DNA from: Anaeromassilibacillus senegalensis
GTDB lineage: Bacteria > Bacillota > Clostridia > Oscillospirales > Acutalibacteraceae
Assembly: GCF_001261775.1 (NCBI RefSeq)
Contig: NZ_LN868538.1
Coordinates: forward strand, 62,001 to 126,000
DNA length: 64,000 nucleotides
Direction of reading: 5' to 3'
The translations under genes were made by a program, and so were the position numbers. This document shows, piece by piece, positions 26,585-35,800 of this stretch. Numbering within the stretch: position 1 is the first letter of the stretch; each line of letters starts with the position of its first letter. Under the pieces are notes generated by a model. That model worked only from the letters and a program-made list of their open reading frames with translations, did not search any database and was not told where the DNA came from.

Positions 26585-27712
26585 ATGCCCAGAAAAGGAG
26601 AAAATATTTACAAACGAAAAGATGGCCGTTGGGAAGGCCGCTATCTCGTCGGATACGCTGAAAATGGAAAAGCGAAATATCGTTCCATCTATGGAAAAAC
26701 CTATTCGGAGGTCAAATCAGCGTTAAAAAAGGCCTCTCTTGTTGTTGACCAACCGCAACATACCCACAGCTTAACCGTATCGGATTTGTTTGTATTATGG
26801 CTTCGTGCGATTCGTATTACGGTGAAGGCTTCTACCTTTAGTCAGTATACCTTTTTAGTAAACCAGCACATATTGCCTGGGCTTGGAAGTATCAGGCTTG
26901 ATATGATTACCGCAGACCGCCTGGATCGTTTTGTCGAGCAGAAAATTGCCAGCGGAAGGATCGATAAATCCGGAGGGCTCTCTCCCAAAACGATCTCAGA
27001 TATACTCTATTTGTTAAAATCTGCGCTGGATTATGGGGAAAAACAGCACCTATGTTTGAGTCCTTATTATAATCTATCTGTTAAGCCAAAAGTAACCGTG
27101 AAAGAAGTAACAGTTTTATCCTCTGAGGAAAGACAAATACTAGAAAATTTTTTATTAAATAATTTAAATTATCAAACTGTTGGGATCCTGCTTGCGTTGT
27201 ATACAGGGTTACGCCTAGGCGAACTCTGTGCATTAAAATGGGAAAATATCTCTTTTGTCTCGGGCATATTGATGGTACGTGGTACCCTGCAGCGCATTCA
27301 TAACGAAGACCCCAATGCAAAGACGAAGACATCTGTTATTCTAGATACACCGAAGAGCCAGAGTTCCATCCGGGACATTCCCCTGCCGGCCTTTTTAGAA
27401 AACATTCTGTTTGATCTCTCAAAAGAGGTTTCTCCGCAGGCGTTTATTTTAACAGGAAAAGAAGGACGGTATTTAGAGCCCCGTACGTACCAAAATTACT
27501 TTAAGAGATATTTAAAAGCAGCGGGCCTTAAGAGTTACAATTTTCACGTACTTCGGCATACCTTTGCCACACGATGCGTGGAAAGCAAGTTTGATGTAAA
27601 GAGTCTAAGTGAGCTTTTAGGACATGCAAATGTAAATACAACGATGAACCGCTATGTACATCCTTCCATGGATCTAAAAAGGCGTTATATGGATGGATTA
27701 AAACCGGCTTAA
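26585..27712 (+). CDS. Tyrosine recombinase/integrase
   Basis: A 375-residue site-specific recombinase. Residues 1-50 form an AP2-like arm-binding region (GRWEGRYLVGYAENGKAKYR), about 62-155 the SAM-like core-binding domain, and 175-375 the catalytic domain. Catalytic residues are visible: Arg210 (YTGLRLGEL), Lys257, His321 and Arg324 (HVLRHTFATR), His347 (LGHANVNTT) and the nucleophile Tyr357. AGAGGTGG precedes the ATG. No excisionase, phage or conjugation genes and no tRNA attachment site are next to it. The gene with its terminator is enclosed by a 26-bp inverted repeat, so it may act on its own flanks. Confidence 0.93.
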   Translation: MPRKGENIYKRKDGRWEGRYLVGYAENGKAKYRSIYGKTYSEVKSALKKASLVVDQPQHTHSLTVSDLFVLWLRAIRITVKASTFSQYTFLVNQHILPGLGSIRLDMITADRLDRFVEQKIASGRIDKSGGLSPKTISDILYLLKSALDYGEKQHLCLSPYYNLSVKPKVTVKEVTVLSSEERQILENFLLNNLNYQTVGILLALYTGLRLGELCALKWENISFVSGILMVRGTLQRIHNEDPNAKTKTSVILDTPKSQSSIRDIPLPAFLENILFDLSKEVSPQAFILTGKEGRYLEPRTYQNYFKRYLKAAGLKSYNFHVLRHTFATRCVESKFDVKSLSELLGHANVNTTMNRYVHPSMDLKRRYMDGLKPA

Positions 27713-27733
27713 TTTGCCGTCAGCTTTCTAGTC

Positions 27734-27779
27734 AAAAGATGAGAATTGCAGGTGTTGTCCTGCAATTCTCATCTTTTTT
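27734..27779 (+). terminator. Intrinsic terminator of the integrase
   Basis: A perfect 19-bp stem (27734-27752 with 27759-27777) with a 6-base loop and a T-tract. It ends one base before the right inverted repeat. Confidence 0.92.
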
Positions 27780-27805
27780 CTTAAAGTTATTTACTATACG
27801 AAAAT
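27780..27805 (-). repeat. Right inverted repeat flanking the tyrosine recombinase
   Basis: Inverted copy of 26344-26369, 24 of 26 bases matching (mismatches at the 17th and 20th positions). The spacer between the dyad arms is the reverse complement of the left one, so the two sites point towards each other. Confidence 0.75.
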
Positions 27806-27825
27806 CCTTGGTTAAAAGAGATGTA

Positions 27826-27910
27826 TTTAGCATTGCCGAATTTTTTTCAGATACACGACAATGCTAAAAATTCATACAAAACGTCTCGGTACATTACCGG
27901 GACGTTTTTT
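27826..27910 (+). ncRNA. Candidate small RNA or leader with two hairpins
   Basis: A 10-bp stem TTTAGCATTG (27826-27835 with 27859-27868) is followed by an intrinsic terminator (AAAACGTCTCGG paired with CCGGGACGTTTT, 27878-27907, then T residues). No coding frame fills it and no upstream gene needs this terminator, since the integrase has its own. No clear promoter was seen, so it is tentative. With the stretch to 28020 it makes up the roughly 300-base gap after the integrase; nothing else was found there. Confidence 0.35.
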
Positions 27911-28020
27911 GCAGGTGTTTTTTCATTTGCTGAAGAACCTTAAATCCGCATGCATCTCGTCGCTTTTTCTTAAGGAAGGTCTTTTTTCAAGCACTTATCA
28001 ACATTTACCATTGCGAATAT

Positions 28021-28197
28021 TTAAGCAGGACGGTTCTTGGAAGACTTTTCACCTTCTTGTGACAAGTTCATAACTGTCTGCGCAAAATCCAATGACCGCA
28101 AGATCATCAGTACGCTGTCTTGCCCTTTATCATCCAAAGTCAGAAAAATCGAGTTTAACTCCGCTATCCTTTTAATTTGTTTTTCGTTCTGTGTCAT
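28021..28197 (-). CDS. 58-residue protein divergent from XRE regulator
   Basis: Small protein starting MTQNEKQIKRIAELNSIFLT and ending in a charged GEKSSKNRPA tail; predicted all-helical, no membrane segment. The ATG at 28197 has AAAGGAGAG about eight bases upstream and a near-consensus promoter (28235-28263). It is transcribed away from the XRE regulator. Upstream in-frame sequence overlaps the regulator antisense and is not coding. I do not recognise a family; a partner or target of the regulator is the obvious guess. Confidence 0.7.
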   Translation of the reverse strand: MTQNEKQIKRIAELNSIFLTLDDKGQDSVLMILRSLDFAQTVMNLSQEGEKSSKNRPA

Positions 28198-28234
28198 TGC
28201 CACACTCTCCTTTACGCCGCTGTGTTGTATCCTC

Positions 28235-28263
28235 AATATAACACGTTTTACATGAGTTGTCAA
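28235..28263 (-). promoter_or_regulatory. Promoter of the 58-residue protein with operator-like dyad
   Basis: On the minus strand a perfect TTGACA (28258-28263), 17-base spacer and TATATT (28235-28240). An imperfect dyad GTGTTGTAT...ATATAACAC covers the -10 region (about 28222-28244). The element TGTGTTG recurs around the divergent promoter at 28285 and 28304, suggesting one regulator controls both. Confidence 0.75.
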
Positions 28264-28287
28264 CGCTCTTATCTTTCTATATTTGTG

Positions 28288-28316
28288 TTGACAAGCGCTT
28301 TTTTGTGTTGTAATAT
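28288..28316 (+). promoter_or_regulatory. Promoter of the XRE regulator
   Basis: TTGACA (28288-28293), 17-base spacer, TAATAT (28311-28316). TGTGTTG elements overlap the -35 and lie next to the -10, fitting autoregulation. Confidence 0.75.
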
Positions 28317-28348
28317 AGACGTATCCTTGAAGACAGGAGGCAAATAAA

Positions 28349-28675
28349 TTGTCTAACAGAATAAAAGCTGTAAGAGAGGCTTTAAAATTATCCCAAAGAG
28401 AGTTCGGAGAAAAACTGGGCGTCAGCAGAGATGTGATCAGCAACTTGGAATACGACCGGGTACAGCCTAAGGAGCTCCAGCTTCGCCATATTTGCGATCT
28501 GTACGGCGTAAACGAAACCTGGCTTAAAACGGGAGATGGTGAAATGTTCGACCATACCCCTCCCTGCAACAAAAAGCTTGAAGAGGCATTAGAGATATTT
28601 CAAGCTCTGCGCCCGGAATTCCAGGATTACGCTTTAGAACAGATCCGAATGTTGGTTGAATTGCAGAACAAATAA
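28349..28675 (+). CDS. XRE-family helix-turn-helix regulator
   Basis: A 108-residue protein with an N-terminal HTH_3 domain (about 4-60, LSQREFGEKLGVSRDVISNL) and a helical C terminus (EEALEIFQALRPEFQDYALE) probably for dimerisation. The start is a TTG at 28349 with AGGAGG eight bases upstream. It resembles phage-type repressors, but no phage genes are near. Likely represses itself and the divergent 58-residue gene. Confidence 0.9.
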   Translation: MSNRIKAVREALKLSQREFGEKLGVSRDVISNLEYDRVQPKELQLRHICDLYGVNETWLKTGDGEMFDHTPPCNKKLEEALEIFQALRPEFQDYALEQIRMLVELQNK

Positions 28676-28699
28676 GCGATCCCGCCCATAAGCCGATTG

Positions 28700-28738
28700 A
28701 AATGGCAGATGTCTATAAACATCTGCCATTTTTATTTT
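28700..28738 (+). terminator. Intrinsic terminator after the XRE regulator
   Basis: A 13-bp stem AAATGGCAGATGT (28700-28712) with its complement (28719-28732 region), followed by a T-rich run. Confidence 0.88.
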
Positions 28739-29714
28739 TGTAGTTCCCTTCATTCTATTCACCGCAGCATTAATTTCCGGAAACAACAAAATTGCTCCAA
28801 ACTTGACGATTCCTTCTTTCTATTGCACTCTCACGTCCGGCTGTATCCTGTTAATCACCATCGTACTTGTATTGTTTGAAAAATTTTATTCCGTACATTT
28901 GACCGATGTTAACGACTACACTACATGTGGGTTTACGGACAGCTCAAATAGGTTGGACGCATCAGTAAAAACAGATAACCGCCACAAGTCTTCAACCAAG
29001 AGTGGCTTTGAAAAGCTTATAATTTATATATAAGTTATAGAATATGAATTTAATAGAAATAAAGCAGTCCTTCCCGCACACTTTCAGAGCAAACATTCCA
29101 TCTAATCTATCACTTTTATACAGAATGTGAATGGGGAAGCTTTATTATCCTAAAAAACAATATACGCCGATTCCAACGAATACTCGAGGAATCGACGTAT
29201 ACTCCATTTAGCTGTGTAAACAGGCCGTTTATCACCTGCCGCTTTCGCACTTCACTGATAATAATGAAACATGAAAACCTTTCGCAATATGCCTTGGCTG
29301 CAAAAGTCCCAACCATCACTTCTTGTCTGCGTATTATAACATATACTGTCCTTTCATTTAGCGCCATATATGAAAAAATAATGACATTGTAAAGGCTATC
29401 CACACATATGACTTTCGACCAAATATTTTTATCGGGTTCATACAATTGAATTTCTGTACAAATTCAAAAAACAAAGATAGCCAACTGTATAGTGCCGGAA
29501 TCCCTATTATAAGCAAAGGGCACTGTTTTTTCTTACAACTGACCGCTTTCATAAAAATCATATGTTTTATTCCACAAAACAAGTCAGACTATTTCAGCCT
29601 GAGACATATGCATTTAAATGAAAAGGGGCTCTCATAAAAACGCTTACAATTTCTCAGATGAGCCACTTTAAAACAGCATGTGCGCAATTTGACTATAACT
29701 TTGGAATTAACAAA
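28739..29714. other. About 1 kb without a recognisable gene
   Basis: AT-rich sequence with only short frames lacking ribosome sites or recognisable composition. It may contain gene remnants, but I see no family resemblance, repeat or RNA structure that I can support. It precedes the promoter of the first giant hydrolase. Confidence 0.5.
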
Positions 29715-29746
29715 GAACACTTTTGGAACGCTTCGTCTGATATAGT
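29715..29746 (+). promoter_or_regulatory. Promoter with tandem GGAACACTT element before the GH97 gene
   Basis: GAACACTT (29715-29722) and GGAACGCTT (29725-29733) form a direct repeat with 11-base period; seven bases later comes TATAGT (29741-29746) as -10. The same arrangement with the same spacing precedes the GH2 gene at 37124-37156. The repeat occupies the -35 position, which suggests an activator site. Confidence 0.6.
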
Positions 29747-29804
29747 AATGAATGTACATACTGTATCCTAGAAATGTACACAAAATAATTGGAAGGGGAG
29801 AAAA

Positions 29805-32800
29805 ATGAGAATGAGAAAAAAAGCATGGAACTCTGCGTTATCCCTGGTGTTGGTATTTACCTTAGTATTTACCAGCTGGATTCCCGCGTTTGCACGCGTG
29901 AACACAGAGGAAGCGGGAAATCCCGATGGGGACACCACCAGCATTTACCTCAGCGACATGGAATGGACATCAGCCCACGACGGTTGGTGGCTGGTTCGCA
30001 AAGACAGAGACGTCAACGTTCAAAAGATTGTCCTGAAGGACGCGGACGGCACGGACGTGCCGTTTGAAAAAGGTTTGGGCACTAGCGGAAACGCAGAAAT
30101 CATTTATGATCTGACCGGATATGGCGCCCTGCGTTTTCAGGCACAGATTGCCATCCAGAGTGATTGGGGCACCACCACTTTCACGCTGCAAGCGGATGGC
30201 AAAGAAATCTATACAAAATCCCTAAACAGCAGCAAAGGCATCACGCCGATAGACGTAATCATTCCGGAAGGAACAACGGTGCTTCGTATGGCAACAAGCG
30301 GCTACCCGAATGCCGTGTGGGCGGATGCCAAACTGGTTTGCGACCGCTCGGTTCTGGATCGCCTGCAGACCATCGCGATTCAGCCGGAGGAGCCTTCCGT
30401 TGCAGTAGGCGCTGCCGCAGGAATGGTACTTTCCGCTTATTCAAACGGCAAAGAAAAAATTGATTTGACCGAAGACCAGTGTACCTTCAGCAGCAGCAAT
30501 CCAGAAGTTGCCGCCGTTAATGAAAAGACGGGCAAAGTCACCGGTATTTCCGACGGCATCGCAACGATCACCTGTGAAGCAGTGGACGGGGATATCGTCT
30601 GCACTGCCTCCTGTGAGATCATCGTTGGAGCTGGTCAGGAGGGACAAACCTGGTCGGTTTCCTCTCCGGACGGAACCGTTTCCGCCCTGTTCTTTATGAA
30701 TGATAAAGGCGCAGTGCGGTTTGTTTCTTCCTACGAAGGAAAGACCGTTGTTGCCAGCTCCCCCACCGGTCTTGTGACCAGCGAAGGAGATTTTCGCGAT
30801 GGCCTGACGTTTGCAGCTCGTGAGGACAAAACGGTAACCGATTTATACGATCTGATCGGCGCCAAGGTGGACCAGGTCAGCGCAACGGCCAATCAGATGA
30901 CGCTGCACTTTACCAAAGACGGCGTTTCCTACAGTATCGTAGTTCGCGCCTACGACGACGGTATGGCGTTTCGCTATGTGATTGAAACGGAAGACGGAGC
31001 GGAACTCCACATTTCTGAGGAAAACACCGGATTCCAATTGGCCAGCGGTTCTGTTGCACAGGCTATGGACTACGAATACGCCAATGAATCGGTCGCACAG
31101 GAGCATGAAGCGCACAAGCTGCGCGGCGGTTACTGCATGCCCTTGCTCTATGAAACCAGTGACGGCGCATGGGCACTGCTCTCTGAAGCCGACTTGAACG
31201 CTACCTACTGCGGCGCACAGTTACAGGGGGACGGAACTGGCCTGCTGCGCGTAACCTTTACACCGGAGCAGGAAGACGACGTGGTTACAGAAGCGCCGTT
31301 TACTTCTCCGTGGCGCTTTGCCGTGATCGGCACCCCGAAAACCATCGTGGAAAACACCATGGCGGAAACCTTGAGCGAGGACTGCCAGGTAGAAGATACC
31401 AGTTGGATCCAGCCCGGCACTGTGGACTGGACCTGGCTGAACGGCGATCTGCGCCACACCGATCCAAACGTCAATTTTGAGACGGACGCTTTTGAAATCT
31501 ACAAGAAATACGTCGATTTTGCGGTAGAGATGGGCTGGCAATACCAGCTGTTAGACGAAGGCTGGCAGAAAAAAGCGCCCAGAGGCAGCGATTACATTTA
31601 CGAAGGTTACTACGATTGGACGGACGATCTGGTTCAGTATGCCAATGAAAAAGGCATCGGCTTGATTGTTTGGGCCAACAGTTCAGACCTTGATACCCCG
31701 GAAAAGCAGGAGCGCATTACGGAGTGGGCCAAAATGGGCTTCAAGGGAATCAAACCGGATTTCTTCGATTCCCAGTCGCAGGACACCATTCTGCAAATCG
31801 AACGGCTCATGAAAAAGACAGCAGAAAACCATATGCTTCTGAATCTGCACGGCGCAGGCAAGCCGACCGGCGAACGCCGCACCTGGCCGCAGGTTATCTC
31901 GCGCGAAGCAGTGTTCGGCGCAGAGCAGTATGACTTCATTCCGGACAACGTCAGCGCACGCCACAACTGCACGCTTCCTTACACCCGCAACGCCGTCGGC
32001 CCCATGGATTACACCCCCATGGCCTCCTTTGGCGTCAGCGGTGACCACCGGCAATTTACGCTGGCCCATATGGCGGCGCTCCCGGTGATATTTGAGGCCG
32101 GCGTCTCATGCATGGCCGACACACCGGAAGTCTACCGTGCACATCCCGGCTATGAACATTATTTCAAAGGTATGCCTTCCGCATGGGAAAAATCCCTTCT
32201 GGTGGACGGTGTTCCCTGTGAATATGTCAACATTGCACGCAGTAGCGGCGACGACTGGTACCAGGGGATTATCTGCGACGGGGCCCGCACAGCAGAGTTC
32301 GACCTTGACTTCCTTGGAGAAGGTACCTACACCGCCTATATTTTCCTGGACGGCGAAGACCCCATGGAAGTTGTTGACACTGAAACACAGACTGTCACTA
32401 AAAACGATTCCCTTTCCATCCCGCTCGCGGAAACCGGCGGTGCGGCAATCCATTATGTAAAGACAGAAAAATCACCCGAATGGGATAGCTCTGCTACCTA
32501 TCAGATTCTATCTTCGTTAAAGGACGCCGGCATTGAGACTTACGGCGGCGCCACCGCCCCCGGAACCGTTGTGGATCTGTGGTGGAACTACCAGGGCGAT
32601 GCGCTGTACTGGCGCCTGATCCCCGACGCAAACATGGAATACTACCGTATTCAACCGAAGAATACGACCGCGACCGTCTTAATGCCAACCGATTTCAAGG
32701 CGGAAGCTGGCGTTAAATTGACAGTTGGCAACATCAACAATGCGGACAATTCCCAGTGGTGGAAAATTGTTCCGGCAAGCAACGATACGTTCCAGATTCT

Positions 32801-35800
32801 GAATAAAAAAGCTGAAACGCCGCTTTACATTGCGCTGGACGGCGACGGCACCTCGGACGGCACGCCGGCTGTCTTGGCGAGCGGCAGCGCGAAAACCAGC
32901 TTCTGGAAACTCCCCAAAACGGCTGCCCCCGAGCCGGAACCGCAGGAGCCGGTTGCAGAAGTAACGGCTGCACAGACTCTGCTTGCGGTAGGCAAAAGCA
33001 CTTCGGTGTCCGTTTCCGCAACGGATCGCTTTGGCAATACCATCACAGATTATACCATTGAAAGCAGCAACCCCTCTGTACTGGAAATCACTAAAACAGG
33101 CACTGGAATTACAGCTGCCGCAAAGAGCAATGGCACCGCCTCCATTCTGTTTCGTGCAGAACTGGACGACGGCTCCATTTTGAGAGCACATGCACAGGTG
33201 GTCGTTGGAACAGAACCTGTTGAAGGAAGTATTTTTGAGGTAAAAGCACCGAACAGCGACGTTGCCGCTCTGGTCGCATACGACCGCGCGGCAGGCACTG
33301 TGTCATATCTCGCATGCAAAGATGACGAACTGTTTGCGGGCGTCTCTCCGACCGGCCTTGCCACCAACTTGGGGGATTTCCGTTCCGGCCTGGTCCTGGG
33401 CGATGTATCCGAGCAGATTGCCAACGATTCTTACGACCTCATCGGCGGCAAGGTAAAACATATAGATACCAGCTACCGCGAAGTCACATTCCCGTTTACA
33501 AAGGATGGCGTTGCATACAGTATGATCTTCCGTGCATATGACGACGGGATCGCGCTGCGCTACGCGATCGATGGAGAGAACGACCTGACGATTACGGAAG
33601 AATTCACAGGCTTGCAGCTCCCGCAGGAGTATCAGCAATTCTGGGGCCAGAGCAGCGGAGACAATTCCAGCGTTGCAAATGAATGGCCCCACAGAAAACA
33701 GAGCGGCAGGGCGAACATTGAAGGTTCTGTATACAATGTTCCGCTGCTGTACCAGACCAAAGACGGCAGCTACGGCTTGTTCTCCGAAGCGGACCTGATG
33801 ACCGGCACTTACTGCGGATCGGTCATTCAGGGCGGCAAAGGCAAGATGTTCCATGTAAAATTTGCGCCGGAACAAGCCGCCGAAGGTCCGGTTGTCACCA
33901 CCGCGCCGTTTACTTCCCCGTGGCGTTTCCTGGTCATGGGCGATTTGGCAGCGATCATGGACAACACCATGCCGGAAAACCTGAGCCCGGACAGCGTCAT
34001 CGAAGACACCAGCTGGGTGGAGCCTGGCGTATCCAACTGGTCCTGGCTGAACGGCGACCTCCGCCACGATCAGATTCCGGCCGACAAGTTTGAAACCGAA
34101 GGCCTGCGCATCTACAAGGAATACATCGACTTCGCCGCCGAGATGGGTTGGCAGTATCAACTGCTGGACGAAGGCTGGATGATCCCGTACAATCGGACGC
34201 AGGACAAAGAGAACGTGCCCGGTTACGATCCGAACGCACCGGCTGGTCAGCGCTACCTGGGTTACTATTCCTGGACCGAAGAAGTGGTTGCATATGCCAA
34301 GAGCAAAGGCATCAAACTTCTGGTATGGGTCCATAAAAATGATATTGTGACAGAAAAACAGCGCGAGCGCATCGCCTACTGGGCGGAACTCGGCATTGCG
34401 GGAATCAAGCCCGATTTCTTCGATTCCGCAACGCAGTCCATGATGCAGCTGTACGACAATCTGCTGAAATTGACGGCGGAAAACCATATGATCATCAATC
34501 TGCACGGAACCGTAAAACCGGCCGGTGAGCGCCGTACCTACCCAAATGCGCTGACAAGAGAAGCCGTCGGCGGTGCGGAAGGCTACGCAGTCAGCGACTG
34601 GCGCGACGTAAATGATTACGGCGGCGGCAGCCGTCCGTGGGGCGGCGACCTGACCTCGGCTAACAACTGCGTAATTCCCTTCACGAGAGGCGCGGTCGGT
34701 CCGCTGGATTATACCCCGATGGCTTCCTTCGGCGCTTTGAACAACGTGCGTTTCGGCCCGTTGGATCCGGATACCGGAAAACCGCAGGAATTTGACAACC
34801 CGCCGCTGTTCACACTGGCGCACATGTACGCACTGCCGATTATCTACGAAAGCGGCATCCAATGCCTGGCGGATAAGCCGTCGGTTTACCAGTCCATTCC
34901 ACATTACGAAAAGTATTGGAGCGCTATGCCCGCAGAATGGGATGAAAGCAAACTGGTTGACGGCCAGGTTGGTGAACTGGTTGAGATGGCACGTAGAAAT
35001 GGCGACGACTGGTATCTGGGCGTGATCTGCGCTTACAAAGAGAACAAACCGGTCGATATTGATCTGGACTTCCTGGGTGAAGGCACCTATACCGCCTACA
35101 TCTACAGAGACAACCCGGATAATCCGCTGGATCTGGAAGAACCTCTCAATGGCCTGATCGCAGAAACCAAGACCGTAACACGCGATGATGTACTTACGTT
35201 GGAGCTCGCGGGACTTGAAACCCCGGTTTTGGAGTACACATTCAAGCAGGCCGACGGCAGTACCATTACGGCGCACAGCCGCAAAGGCATGACCACTTCC
35301 GGCGGCGCAGCCATCCGTTTTGAAAAGACCTCCGGTGCAAAAGCGCTGGAAGTAACCTACAGCGGCAAGCAGGCGTCCCTGTTTGTAAACGATGAAGAGC
35401 AGAAGCTGGCAAACCTGACCGGCAGCTACAAAGCGGAACTCACCCCGGACGGCAAAACCACCCTGACCTTTATCCCGGCAGTGGAAGGAAGAGAATTCGC
35501 GGGCGTCTCCGTCAACGGCGAGGCGCAGGAGGACTTCACCGCGGATTCCTACACCATGACCATCGACGGACTCCCGACGGCTGCCAAATACGACCTGGCG
35601 TTCACCGTGGTCAACAAGCAAATCCTCCGCACCGTGCTGACAGCGGCGGAAACGCTGAACGGCGGTAAAGAATATCTGGAGGCTGTTCCCTCCGTACAGA
35701 AGAAGTTTGACGCCGCTTTGAAGAACGCACAGGAAATTGAAAAGCAGCTCAACGCATCCCAGAAGGCCATCGACGGCACCTGGAAGGATCTGCTGCATGT

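Noticed and set aside
26585..28675. Prophage or integrative conjugative element suggested by integrase plus XRE repressor
   Set aside because: No excisionase, structural, lysis, relaxase or conjugation genes and no tRNA target nearby; both genes have their own terminators.
28803..29033. Short hydrophobic frame resembling a small toxin peptide
   Set aside because: No convincing ribosome site or start codon, no antisense RNA promoter visible, and the C-terminal half is not toxin-like.
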